Source: Rhabditophanes sp. KR3021
Taxonomy: Eukaryota > Nematoda > Chromadorea > Rhabditida > Alloionematidae
Length of the DNA stretch: 64,000 nt
NCBI GenBank assembly: GCA_963281155.1
Contig: CAUJLY010000005.1
Span: 1,860,001-1,924,000, forward strand
Direction of reading: 5' to 3'
Below are positions 1 to 12,230 of the stretch, piece by piece. The first letter of the stretch is position 1. The number at the start of each line of letters is the position of its first letter. The notes beneath the pieces are model-generated. The model was not told the origin of the DNA, ran no database searches, and saw only the letters and a program-made list of their open reading frames with translations. Made by a program: the position numbers and the translations under genes.

Positions 1-1068
1 AAATACTAGTAAGACAAGAAATACCAAAAATATCAGACTAAATATCATTTGGAATAATGGCAAATCATTGAAATACTCATTCACAAATTTATTAAATCCT
101 TTTCCGAATGGTCCTAGGCAAGAAAAAGCAGCATTTGAAATTGTTTCCACGATGACTGACAAAATATTAATCTCTAGAAAGATGGAAGTATACAAATCTT
201 CGTGCATAATTAAGCATTTTGATTTTTCCTTTTTCTTGAAGATGGTTGGAATCTGGCTCAAAAGAGTCTCAACAAAGCTTGGAGGATCACATACGTTGTC
301 CACATTCATAGTTTGAAACCTAACCATTCTTTGTGCATATTTTTCTTGATACTGACGATAATATTCTACTCCTACCGCAAACGTAAAACAAATCCAAAAA
401 ATGAATACCTTTATACTAGCTGAATTAATAGTAAAACCAACAAATTTAGATTGCACACCAACTAACGTAACGAATATAAGTAAATAAAGAACAATCATAT
501 AATAGTTATATGAATCGTGAATAAATATTTCCTTATCTGTAACTTCATTAAAAGAATCCGAAAAGATGGTTTCAAATATATTCTCAAATGAATTAGGTTT
601 GGTGTTGTCATCATTGTTTATGATCGATTTAATTGTATCTAATTGATAAGCAGCAAATGATATCCTAGCATGTTTTTCAACTCCTACATAGCTTGAAATT
701 GAACTTTCCAAATCAATTGACAATTTAGTTATTAATTGTTGGAGGAAGGATTTTACAATTGATTTTTGATATTTTAGGGCTTCCATAGTTAGTTTTAATT
801 CATGGTTGAGCTAACAAAAAAGGATGATATTTTTTAGATTATATTTACTTACCTGTTTAATTGTTTGGTATTGTCCCTCGATTAATTCACGTTGCATTGT
901 ATCATCTCCAGTTGGCTTGCTTCCGACAATTTCTGCTGGCTCATTAATTTCCGAAAATGGATCTAGTGACTTCCATCCTGTTTTGTCTGTTTCAAATAGG
1001 TTTTCTTTGCCTGATGTTGCAATTGGGATTAGTACGACCAGAAACCATATATAAGTAGGATATTTCAT
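1..1068 (-). CDS. CLCC1: CLCC1-family ER chloride channel homologue (5' part; 3' end outside window)
   Basis: Exons 853-1068 and 1-810, joined in phase 0; the frame stays open to the window edge. Residues 1-20 are a hydrophobic signal sequence. Two hydrophobic segments in the middle are followed by a VDNVC motif and a cysteine-containing loop. After that comes a segment ending GPFGKGFNKFVNEYF plus another membrane segment. From recall of the family, this matches the human CLCC1 order: paired TM segments, a conserved NNVC motif, then a GKGTGEF-like block before the last TM. CLCC1 is an endoplasmic-reticulum anion channel/homeostasis protein. Similarity outside these blocks is weak, so the call rests on architecture plus two motifs. 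The start lies 227 bp from the divergent gene at 1296. Confidence 0.7.
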
Positions 1069-1295
1069 TGAATATCTTTTTTATAGAACTTGAGACTTTG
1101 CTGGAATCAGGACAAATGAATAACTTTTGCAAATTTGTCCACTTGGATGCAATAAACAAATATTTCAACTTTTAAGATATCAACTGATGTCAACATAATC
1201 CGAATGGTAGGCAAAATTGTTGTGTTGGGACTAAAACGAATTACCAATCTTGCCTGCTAATATCAAAATTATTAACCAACTTCTTATACAGTAAA

Positions 1296-1703
1296 ATGTC
1301 AACTCCAGAGGACCAAGATAATCCCGCTATTGAAAGGAAGAAATTCCTTGGATTTATCCAAACAGATCCTGTTACTTCTACGACAATTATATCAATGTTT
1401 TCGAATATAGTACTAACTAATATGTTTATATACGGCTTTACAGGAAATGGGAGACTAGCTTTGTAAGTTTTGATTATTCACAAGCAATTCAACCATATTT
1501 TAAGCTTAACGTCGGCCTTTGGGATTCCTTGTTCAGTATATTCATGTTTAAAATATGCAGATCAAGACTGGGAGCAGTGGCAGAAACAAGCTAAATTAAG
1601 AGAAAGAGGTGTACCAGAAAGATTTCTTCCATATAAATGTAAATATGATTGGACAGGTTATGAAGGCAAAATGGTGCATACTGAACCATCTACGAATAAG
1701 TAA
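1296..1703 (+). CDS. Small conserved-looking membrane protein, function unknown
   Basis: Exons 1296-1462 and 1505-1703 give 121 aa. The 42-nt intron has a GTAAGT donor, and phase 2 joining restores the frame. An acceptor-like ATACAG lies just before the start codon, suggesting trans-splicing. The protein has an acidic N-terminus, a hydrophobic stretch at about residues 28-65 that could form one or two membrane spans, and a charged C-terminal tail rich in Trp, Lys and Arg (DWEQWQKQAKLRERG). The size and layout resemble small mitochondrial inner-membrane subunits, but I do not recognise a family. It is divergently arranged with the CLCC1 homologue. Confidence 0.6.
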
Positions 1704-3348
1704 AAGAAAAGTTGTTTAATTAATAGTTGATAGATATTGTTTCAAAATAAAAATATTTATATGCAGATATTATTTTAATGCTTATTTATGTCGAATGTGC
1801 TAGGATGTATGTCTTCTTATTCACGAAAACAAGTTTTATTTTACTTCAAAATTTTGACCGTTATCACTTTCAAATCTATTGTCCGTCATGTCTGATATTA
1901 TACCGAGTATGTCCTACCTCATATTTTTTTGATTCATTTAATAAGAAATATTTCCCATTTTAACTACAATCATTCCTACGTTTTCATAAAAACAATTCAA
2001 AAGTAGCAACTTATCTTTTGCATAAACTCATTTTGGGTACCACTTGTAACTTGTTATAGATTATTATTATTCTGCCGAGGCCAAGAGAATATACTTCTCA
2101 ATATAACTTTGGATTCAATATTTTTAAGCGCCGATTTCATTAATATCGCATATGGTTTTTCAAATTCAAGCTAGGGTCTTCTAGAGAAACTAATACTTAC
2201 AGAGGTATTGGATAAAGTACGTATCACACTATGACTCAAATTAATGGTATATGAATTATTTGCCATAATTAGCCGAATATAGCAATTTACAATATCTAAT
2301 TTAAGTCGAAACCGCCATTCTCTATGTTTTTCACGACAAAACTGCATATATATTAATTCTTATCTTCTTATCAAATTAATTATGCGGGACGTTGGAAATT
2401 GCATATTTGCAAAACAGATTAAGCACTACTAAGAAACTGAAGCTCGACGTTAAGTAAACGATGTCGTCAAGAACTTTGTTACTCTAGGATATTTACAAAA
2501 ACAATATGGAGAATTGGTAAATAGAAAGAAAACTCTTGTCAGGCCCGAAACTAAATATCAAGTCTTAAGGAGGTAGAAAAATTGGCAGTAAAAAAGATCG
2601 TCGATATAGGTGATGAAACATATGCGCTAGTAGATCCTAAGAATCTTCGTGTAGATGAATTTTAAACTACCAAGGCCCGAACTTATATAAAACGACCCAC
2701 ACATCTCACTAATAGAAATATTTATAAAACACTGTTAAATGTCTTTTTTTGTATTCATGATAGAAACCATGTTAATACGATTACAAATACGTAAGATAAC
2801 ATCATAGACAATAAACAATATGCTTATTATTAAATATATTAATTTTACAATTGGATGCATTTGTATAACTTAGTTATTTCCGAAAAATTCCAAGTCATGG
2901 ATAAACACTTTTAAATCAACTTTCGTTTTACAATGAGTGCAGAATATTATTTTGTCGAAAGAATATTGAACGAAATATGAGATAACTGATTTTTTAAATT
3001 TATAGCACAAGCAAATATTGTCTTGTGTAAGATAAGATTTAATTTTTTGGTTGTTTCGATGATTGAATAAATTGAAACTTTGTGTTCATAAGTATACAAC
3101 ATATGTTGAGAATTCTAAGTGAGGGTGGATAATCAAAATCTTTAGATTTCATACAATCAAGATGCAGTCGTTCAAGTGTGGTGAATCTAGCAAAAATCTG
3201 TTTCATAAGATTCATAAAAGTTAGTATCGCGTAATGCTAATGTTATTAATCTAGGATAAGCAGATGCTAATTTTTTATCGATGTCATTCACATTGAATTT
3301 AAATAAATATATTTGCTTGAAATGTTCGTTAATTATAAATTACTTTAT
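1704..3348. other. Intergenic stretch, no gene seen
   Basis: AT-rich sequence with several AATAAA signals for the gene ending at 1703 and only short spurious ORFs. No repeat, RNA gene or coding remnant could be supported. Confidence 0.5.
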
Positions 3349-4236
3349 TCAAAATTGAAAGCAACAAATGAAACTAGCTTCACATGAATAACTAGTAGGG
3401 CATGATAAATCTTCATTACATGGGCCGATTGGTTTTAAACCAGTTGAGCAGACTTTGGTGAAAGCGTTGACTGTGTAATTAGATGTGGTAATTGAAGGTT
3501 CAAGTGTTGTAGAGGTTATTTCATTAGGTAAGAGAGTCGTGGAATTCTGAACTTTACTCGTTTCGATTAATTTTGACAACTCTTGGAGTTCAAGCAACTT
3601 TAACTTAGCTTTTCCTCCACTACGTTTGAGGCTGATTTTGGGTTTTTGAACAACTTCTTCTTCAACTTCTTCCTCCGCCTCAATTTCGTCCGATTCTAAG
3701 TCACCTTCATCAGATTCATATTCAATAGGCTGCTTCGTTCGTTTATTTAAAATCTAAAATAAATTGATATTTAAAACGCTCACGTTTAATCACCTCTAAA
3801 TCAATCATATTGGGCTTTGGAGTCGTTGTCTTGTCTCGATCAGCAAAAAACGGAATTGTACAACACGCACTATTAATGCAAATTCCACCTAAAGCTTTAC
3901 AAATCGCATCATCATCTAAACGACAACTTCCTATATGAGCTCCCCCATTGCTGCACCGAATTGGAAATGCATTTGTAGCAGAAGAACCTCCCCACTTTGT
4001 GCCAAATTACCTCCTTTTGAATTGCCGCCACTTTTAATATACCCATGACCTAAACCATACGCAGTTGGGTAACCCAAAGCAATATTGTTGTTTGGAATGT
4101 AAGGAACAAAATTAGCTGGTCCATTATTGTTATTATTATTAGAAGGCGGTAGGTATCCATACCCAAACACCAAATAAATATTCAAGAATTCCAAAAAAAT
4201 AAAGTTTATAAAATAAAAACTACTCATATTAAACAT
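3349..4236 (-). CDS. Secreted protein with two cysteine-rich segments
   Basis: Best model: exons 4011-4236, 3794-3987 and 3349-3753, 274 aa. The order is a signal peptide (about 1-25), a Gly/Asn/Pro/Tyr-rich segment with an Asn run, a Cys segment (CSNGG...CRLDDDAIC...CINSACC), a strongly acidic Glu/Asp stretch, a Ser/Thr-rich segment and a C-terminal Cys segment (CSTGLKPIGPC...CPTSYSC...CC). Both Cys segments end in a CC pair and look like repeats of one small nematode extracellular module. I do not recognise a named family. The 3754-3793 intron (40 nt) is ordinary. The other break is only 23 nt (3988-4010), so it is either a remarkably short intron or a frameshift. Confidence 0.6.
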
Positions 4237-4377
4237 TGTATCACAATTCTTAATTAATTAATAAAAAAGTAAAAGTAATATTTATAAGATTTGTACTTGA
4301 TGACCAATCCAACCTTTTATCAATAAGTAAACAGGTAATAAATACACTTATTTATCATTAAGATGATATTGACACTC

Positions 4378-7300
4378 TTAGAGGCTTTTTGAACTATCTT
4401 TCCAACTAGTTTCTTTCGATTTTTCTTCTTCGAGGGTGAGTTCGTTGATTTGAGCTCTGCAATAATCTGATAAGCGGGCGTCGATGTTTACTTCGGTAAA
4501 CTCATGCGAATCTAATGATTTAATTGATAATGCATCATTTGCTGGAGGTAACTCGGACTCTGTTATTGTGATTGTTGGTATTGGGGATGAAACTGGTACT
4601 ACTCCTTGGTTACTTCTTTTGCTTGAACGAATTGAGCTTGGCGAAGGAGAACCATTTTCTACATGAGCTGTAGGCAAGAAGATTATTAAAACAGTTGGTA
4701 TGAATATTAAGCCGTGCATCAGAGAAAATGTAATAACCAAGAAAGTAACTTTAAAGAAAATTCTAACTATATGAGCATCAACAAAAGCCAAAGTCATAAT
4801 TCCTAGTATTGTCGTTGAAGCGCCTAAGAACACAGGCCACCCAAGTGTTTCTAAAGCAGTTATTGCTTTCAAATTAGCATCACCTTTGGCCGCTACAAAA
4901 GCGTAAACGATATGAGCTGAGAGGTCTACGGCAAACCCAATAGACATGATTACTGTTATCATGGACACGGACTCCAAATTAATTTTCCACAGCGCCATAA
5001 AGCCAAGCACCCCGATGTCGATAGATATTATAGCTATAACAAGAACATATGAAGCGCCGTAATGTGGTATCATTATTAAGGATACAGCCATCATACACAT
5101 TACAGCGAATAAGCAATTTCTTATTAAAGCAGGTTTCAACTCGATGTACTATAAAATAATAGCAAATAACTCAAAAAGAATTAAACATACTTGATCAGCA
5201 AAAGGATAATATTCATGAAAGGTGGTAACATTAAATTTCGAATACTCCTCAGCTATCTTTCTCATCAACTGGCAAGATTGAGTATGATCAGTAGGAGTTC
5301 TATAATTCTTCAATCCAATCTGAAATCTAAATGCCAGCAATTTATTGTAGCCTGCATTTTCGTCATTTGAACTTGCCCAGTCCATATCTTTCTCATAAAC
5401 TTTTCTTCCTCCGGCTGAAATCAGCCAGTCATGAGCCCTGTGATACCAGGATTCAGTTGAATTCGGCAAAGGTAGATGGAGAACCTCAAAGTCTTCTTTT
5501 AATTTCTCTTCATAGCTTGGCAGCCAAAGCATTGTTGCATTGTGATTCATTGTGTAGCTAGTATTTTCAAATGAATTTAACAGTCGATCGAAGTATCCTC
5601 TTTCTGTCTGATTAAATAAATTCGGGGGGTTATTTACGACAACTTGCACTTGCAGACCTTCTTCCCAGAATGTTTCTTCAATTAAATCATAAAATTTCGC
5701 CAAGTAAAAGTCCCCTAACACTAAATTCTTCGGATTTAACCCTTCTTTAACTTTACTACATCCAAATAAAGCTATCAGAATATAAGCCAAGTACATAAAA
5801 AATACGTATTTTTTATTTTTTGGTTGAATTAAAATAGGCCCGTAAATTTCTCTAAAGAATTTACTAACTAAAGTATCACGTTCATGATGGGAATCTCTCA
5901 TTTCATCCCCTTCATCTTGCGGCGTTTCAAATTTTAAAAAGAACTTAGAAAAAGTACTAGTCCATCCTAACTTCCTTCTTGCTCTATATCCCGATGTTTG
6001 ATAGCTAATTGTTTCATCGTTTGTAGTGGATGCTCGGGAATCAAAATTAACACCATTATTTGTGGTTGTTTGTTGGTCATGACTTTCTTCCCTGCTTACA
6101 CTTCCTGCCAAGCAAAGCCGTTTCCACAAGTTGTCAGCATCATCGAATTTCATTGCTTTTTTGAAGATCATTGAGTGCGTTCCGTTCGCTTCTAATTCAC
6201 CGGCATATGCCATTACAGCTGCGAAGAACGTTATTTGATAGATATAAGTGAATGTCACTCCCCAAAACGTATATAAGCAAAATAATCGTACTCCGGGTAA
6301 CGTTGTGTAAATGCCTATAAGGAACAACTAATGAGAAACCTTTGTTGAAAAAAATTATAAATTAGTCCAAAAAATGAAGACTTTTACATATAATCGCTTT
6401 TACGTTAAAATATTTTGAAGTTGCATTTTAGCTGTCAAAATTTACCTATTCCAAAAGTGAGCATATCAGTTGCCGAAGTAATCGTAATAGCAACAGCTGC
6501 TTCAGACAAAGTTTCGGCTAATCTTCTCGCAGTAGACAAGTCCGCATTTGTTCTGTGCCATGAAGTACTCATAATAAACAAATCATCAATTCCAATACAA
6601 ATAACAATGAATGGTGAGATATTAACAATTGCATTATATAGATCTCCAGTCCACAAAACTAATCCCCATGCCGAAACAGTGGCTATTAATGGGCAAACAA
6701 TTCCAGCGAATCCAACAGCTGGTTTCGATCTAGTCCAATCTATTGCATACAATCCATTATTGTGTTTATAAACAACAATTGAACAAAGCATGCAAATAAC
6801 AAATAAAGACGTTGACATCAAAACAAACTTTGGCGTTAGACTATCAGCTACTTGTTGCAAACCTTCAGGTAAAGATTCATTATGATACAAACCAAATTCA
6901 AGCAATTCCCCATCTAATCTATTCTTCTGACTCAAAAAGTCTGCTAATTGTTTCCTCCAAATATAAGACACATTATCCACATTCTTTTCACGTGTATTAT
7001 AGGTCAAGCGAACAGCTTTAGCATAATTAAAATGACCTTCATCATCAGTAAGTTTAGGAGCTCCGATTAAAGCCCCAAAATAAATAGGTTCAGTTCCACG
7101 CCATCCAATAGGATAAGTAACTTTTATTTCAGTTGTTAAGATACTTTCCGCCAATTTTCTTATCTCTCCTGCATAAAATACAACCAATTATTATTTATAA
7201 TTAGTTAAACTGACCTTTAAGCCCATCCAGATGAACCTTCCTTGGCAATAAAACATCAATGTGATCGTTTAAAAAACATTTCCATTCAAACGTCAGACAT

Positions 7301-9183
7301 AAGTCAGTATATGCGACATTATAACTTCGACCCTTATGAGTAATTGGTACGGTTAAATTATGAATAATAAAGTCATTAACCTTCTTAAGTTCATTAATAT
7401 ACTTAGAAGATAGAATGTTAGGTCGGTTGTTGTTATGATCTTTCCTAGCGGCAACGATAACATCCACATACCCATGAAGATCATAAGATTTGCCTGGATA
7501 AAAGCGTAATTAAATGTCCTTATTTTAGATAGTTTATTCAGAATACTTTTTTATGTTTCTTAAAATATAAATTTGAATAAATGTTTTTCTAAGAAGATGC
7601 TAATAGGTAAAGTGTTTTTGCTGGTGTTTAAATAAGCTTCGTCATTGTAAATACATATTTATACCTCAATTTGATAAGTTAAATATGAGACGTATAAATG
7701 ATAATGCCAACGGCCATAGGGGCCTTAAAGGAAGTCTAAATCAAACAAAAGCGCTCCGTTAGTAAGAATGGGCAAGAAGATGTCGCAGAAGGTAGGTTAC
7801 TAATCAGCAAACATAATAATCACCGTTGCAGGCGTGGAAATACTAAGTAAAAGTCTTTCAAGAATAACTACCACGGGATTTGTTGAATTGACTCTTGAAG
7901 AAGAGTATCTCTTAGTAGTTGCAAATGCTCAAAGATATCTTGAAGGAGAATGAATTTTATATACTTGAAAGTTATAACAACGATGATTCCAAAAAGTACT
8001 ATAATTACTTCTCTAAAAATACTCGGGAGTATGGAGTCGGAATTACCAAGTACAGCGATGCTTTCTTTGCATCTTCGTGTGACCTTAGTTTTTTTCTGAG
8101 CGATAACAAACCTGGTCTTTTTTTCTGTCGACTGAATTTTGTCGTCATTTTGGGTTAATTCGAAGGTACTATGAGGACACTGACTTCCATATTTTTTTTA
8201 CGATAAGTTGAAAGAATGGTTCAATTTATTGATGATTAAACATCTCGAAAAGTCTGTCATAGGCCAAGTTAATTACAAGGAAGCAAAATATGACATTCTT
8301 GTGCATCGGAAAAGCATTAGAATTCCATCAACTGAAAAACTTGCAGCAAATTATATAAAACTACTATTCGAAAATGATACAACTTTGAGACGAGTTAATG
8401 AATCTTATCAAAGTAACAATGAAAGCACCACTTATGGATGGTTATATCAGGACAGCAAATTAAATTGCAAGTTAATTGGTGGAGTTAATCTTTTACTATA
8501 GTGTTTCTGGCAATTTGAAAGAGAGACTTGATAAGCATATTGGAGATGCTAAGCCTCGATATGCCCGATTTATACCTCTTAATGATAAGATACAATAATT
8601 GTAGAGTGCTTGAGATGTAATAGACAAGTTGTAGCAGTTTATATTCTAATGAAGTTCTTGCGCTCGAATACTTAGTTATTATAAACCGTCGAAATGTTTT
8701 GGCAAACATTAACTCACCCGGTCAATCTAATGACATCATATATAAAACGCATCCAGCAAGTGTAAAGAAAATATCAAGTATTGTTTTCAGCAATACGTAT
8801 GACAATTTAATTAATAGTACTGAATGATATTGTGTCTCCTTTTAATTTTTTTCAATAAATGCTTTGATATTTTTTTTTGACTGTTTTAAAAATTACCTAA
8901 AATAAAAATAGTTAAGTTCATCAAGAAAACGAGTACCTGGATAAAAGCGATTTTCATCAAGGGGCCAATGTTCTTTAAGAACGTTTAATTCATAACGCCA
9001 AGCTGCATCAGAAGGAGAGAAAACATATTGAGGATCTATAGTTGTCTGCGGCCCAATCCAAACAAAACCATACCCCAGAAAAATAGTCAAGAAAATTGGA
9101 AAAGTCAAGAAAATGAATTTCTGATTATGAACTAACAAGCCCCATCTAAAGAAAAGGCGATGGATCAAGGTATCGAAAGACAT
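4378..9183 (-). CDS. ptr: Patched-related (PTR) membrane protein with sterol-sensing domain
   Basis: Five exons: 8937-9183, 7215-7493, 6446-7168, 5191-6314 and 4378-5148, giving 1047 aa with every junction in phase. TM1 is at about residues 20-43, followed by a large extracellular loop. The first RND half (about 265-430) is the sterol-sensing domain and carries GIDD in TM4. A cytosolic loop and second extracellular domain follow, then the C-terminal TM bundle with GFAVDLSAH near residue 860. The paired G-x-x-x-D type motifs are those of RND transporters such as Patched, Dispatched and NPC1. Nematode PTR proteins act at apical membranes in moulting and trafficking. The C-terminal tail is Ser-rich and acidic. 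Introns are short except intron 1, 1443 nt, which is bounded by a perfect direct repeat. Confidence 0.9.
7493..7506. repeat. 14-bp direct repeat, intron-1 acceptor copy
   Basis: This 14-mer is identical to 8936-8949. It contains the AG acceptor of ptr intron 1 and the first base of exon 2. On the minus strand it reads CGCTTTTATCCAGG. Confidence 0.85.
7507..8935. other. Putative inserted sequence forming ptr intron 1
   Basis: This 1429-bp stretch lies between two perfect 14-bp direct repeats inside the ptr gene. It holds broken plus-strand reading frames (about 7830-7950, 7919-8158, 8208-8501) interrupted by stops and frame changes. They have protein-like composition but match no family I know. 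No terminal inverted repeats or convincing poly-A tail were seen. An AG/GT pair on the minus strand at 8896/8897 would act as a zero-length exon. Possible origins are a decayed retrocopy, a transposon remnant or repair-inserted DNA. Confidence 0.5.
8936..8949. repeat. 14-bp direct repeat, exon-1/donor copy
   Basis: This copy codes for the end of ptr exon 1 (F-Y-P-G), and its last base is the G of the GT donor. It is identical to 7493-7506. Confidence 0.85.
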
Positions 9184-10400
9184 ATAACAATAATAAAGTT
9201 ATCTCTACTCACACAACAAAATAACTATAATCGCAAATAAAATCTCAAATGGATGTTTCAAAAGAAAAAAGGCAATCATTTACTTGTTAGAAAAAGTAGT
9301 CTTATTAATGTAAATTGACCTAGTTGCGGATATCTAATTTGAATTGTAATTATTGTTTTGGCTGTATGAATTGATGATAACTATATTTATTCTTTTTTTG
9401 GAACATTTGTAATTATGTCTTTTAATTATATGGAATTGAACATTTTTAAATATGATCGTTGAATAATTGTTGATTTATGGCTTAGTTTGATGAATAAACA
9501 TATTTGATAGATATTATGTAATTGCTATGTTACAAATAAAAAAGGCTTAATGTAAGGTTACCAGATATATTGAAAGATAAACCATTTTCTATATAATAAA
9601 AAATGTTCTTTTTCTCTCAAAAGTGCGTTATTCGAAAAAAGAGAAGAAGCAAACACAAAAAATTATTCTTGTCAGAGTATTACAAGTCTTTACAGAACTA
9701 ACTTCTTCATCGTGTCGCACAAACTACACACCATATTTACTTGGACGCATAATGTGCATACTAGTACAACGCTATTTTTCTTTTAGATTTTTAATGTTTT
9801 AGTTTATATGTCAAAAGCACAGGTAGCTTGTGCGTTTATTTACCATTGAATGGATTTTTCTAAAACCATGAAGTTAGTGTCATTTTGAAAAAAATAATTT
9901 AACGAATATTTTAATTTGTTTCATTTCATTCTAGCTTTTGATTACTGCAATATTTTCACCTGATAAAATAAAAACGACCTTTACAACCCCTTCCCCATCA
10001 ATATCTCTTTCAACAATAATATTTCTACCCAAAACAACATAATAAGAGGTACTTTCATACCAAATACTCAAATTACCTCAATTATCTTGTTTGATAAAAT
10101 TAAAATAAAAGCATTCATACGTGCACACATCTCAACACATATTATGAACTTGATCAAAACGTAAAGCATCTCTTCCTGTGTGAAATCAATAGTTTCAACA
10201 TCATACACACTACCCAACATTTACTCTTGTTGATAATAGCTTTCTTTGATCTATTCGTTTGTTGCAAATTTGTATGCTTTTCGAAGAGAGGTTGTGGGAT
10301 GATGATGTATTTATTAATTTTTGAATGTTTATAATTTTGTACTTTTCTTATTATAGCTAAATATTGGTTTACTTCCTTATTTTAAAGAAGTGTAATAAAC
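9184..10400. other. Intergenic region between divergent ptr and nuclear receptor genes
   Basis: AT-rich with no coding potential seen. It must hold the promoters of both flanking genes. No specific element could be supported. Confidence 0.5.
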
Positions 10401-12150
10401 ATGAGCGAAACTGCAGTACCTAGTTTGGATGGCTGTATTATTTGTGGTTCAGCAAACTACGGACTCCATCATCAGGTGATTAAAGTCATGCCAATTTGTT
10501 AATAATTTAAAATCTAAATAGGTCCAATGTTGTAAAGCTTGTCTTATGTTTTTCTTGCGCAGTGCTAGAGAACATAGAGCTTACCAGTGCAAAAGAAATA
10601 CCAAGGATTGTCCGATTGTTTCTGGAAATGGACGAATGTGCCGTTATTGTCGCTATGAAAAAATTAAGAAATCTGGAATGATTATTCCGAAGAAAGACGA
10701 AGACATTGGTTTAGAGGATTTTGTCAAAGAAGAGGACACCATAATTGAAGTTAGTGAAGCTTGCAAAGCCGCCAATCCTAACTGCTCGAAGGCAACTAAA
10801 GAGCCCGACTCTTACAATGACGTAAATTCAGATTATCTAGGAGGTTCATTCGAATCTAATTCTTCACAAAATGGATATTCTAATGGCTACCAAGATATTC
10901 ACGACACTCAAAATATCTACAATACCTCCAATAACACGTATCCCACAAATGGTTACCATGGTTATGCTCCTCAACCAAGCATTGATATTCACCATCAAAA
11001 TAACGTTATTCAACATCGCAATATTGATATGCAACATCATAATAACGGAATTCAATTACAAAACAATGCCATACACAACGACTATGATTATGGCCTAGAC
11101 CAACATACTCAATACTCGAATCCTTTGATTCTTGCTCCAGTCCAACCACCTTTTCCACCAAATCCATCTCTTAACACCTCAGACATTCCTTGCAAACAAG
11201 TTAACTCTTCAAATTGTGGCATAAAAGGCGACACAGCACTTCCCACCCGAGTCTGTATCAAGAAAAATAAAGTCTACTTCGATGTAGATGCTATTTTAAC
11301 TATAGTCAAAACATCTCTCCATGGACATCGACTTCCGATCCCCGAAAAACATGGAATGACCTACTCACCTCTTCAAAGTCTATGCTATGCTTTGGGGAAA
11401 CATCTGGAACAATATGAATTTAGATCTCGGGAGGATATTTCTGTTTCTAAAGAAATGTCTTGTAAGAGCGTGAGTTCATTCCAGTTAAGTAGTTTCAAAA
11501 TACTGAGTTTCACTCTTATGTATTGTCCGGAATTTTGTGCTCTCACACCCGCGGATCGCGTACATATTTTTAACAACTTATATCCGGTTTTCAATTGCAT
11601 CGAGAGATGCTATAGTTCGATTAAAATGTTCGGAAAAGACAACCCAAGAACAATTCTGCTTGTTAATGGAACACATGCAACAGACGGGGTACATCATCCT
11701 GAGATAAATGACATCGAAATCAATGATGCTGTTAGGAACGAGCTCCAAAAGTTGATGAATCCCGTGACAATGTATCAAATTAATGCTTTATACAAACCAC
11801 TTAAAGAACTTAATCTATGCATGCTTGAGTTCGCTTACTTGATTGGAACTGCTCTGTGGGACGTTCAAGAACTTGATGCAGTCAGTAGCGAAGGGAAAGA
11901 ATATGCTAAAAAAATTCTTCAGAGTTTCAATGATGAATTACATTCATTTTACACGATCAGTCAATTTAAGAATAATTATAGTTACAGATTAGCTGAAATG
12001 ATTAAGATTATTTCAAAGGCACAGAAGTATATCTCCTTAAAGTCAGATTCGATGCTGGCCTGTAAGGTCTTTAATATATTTGACTGTTCTTCACTGTTCT
12101 GTGAAAAAATGGGACTTTCTAAGGAAAAGCTCGATTTTTTAATTAATTAA
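10401..12150 (+). CDS. Divergent nematode-type nuclear hormone receptor
   Basis: Exons 10401-10475 and 10522-12150 give 567 aa. Splicing is phase 0 at HHQ/VQ. The two zinc fingers span about residues 12-75: CIIC...CCKAC, then C...CRYCRYEKIKKSGM. The P-box CCKAC with following MFFLR is typical of the expanded nematode receptors (conventional receptors have CxGCKGFF). A long hinge (about 76-230) is rich in Asn, His, Gln and Tyr and looks disordered. The C-terminal 330 residues form a helical ligand-binding domain with a run of hydrophobic helices. The protein would be a nuclear transcription factor; ligand and targets cannot be read from sequence. The start is the only ATG ahead of the first cysteine. 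Confidence 0.88.
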
Positions 12151-12230
12151 TACAAAGTTCCTCAGTATCTTCCCTTTTTAATAAAACGTTATTTTGAACA
12201 AAAAATCTTTATGTTAAACAACTATGTAAT

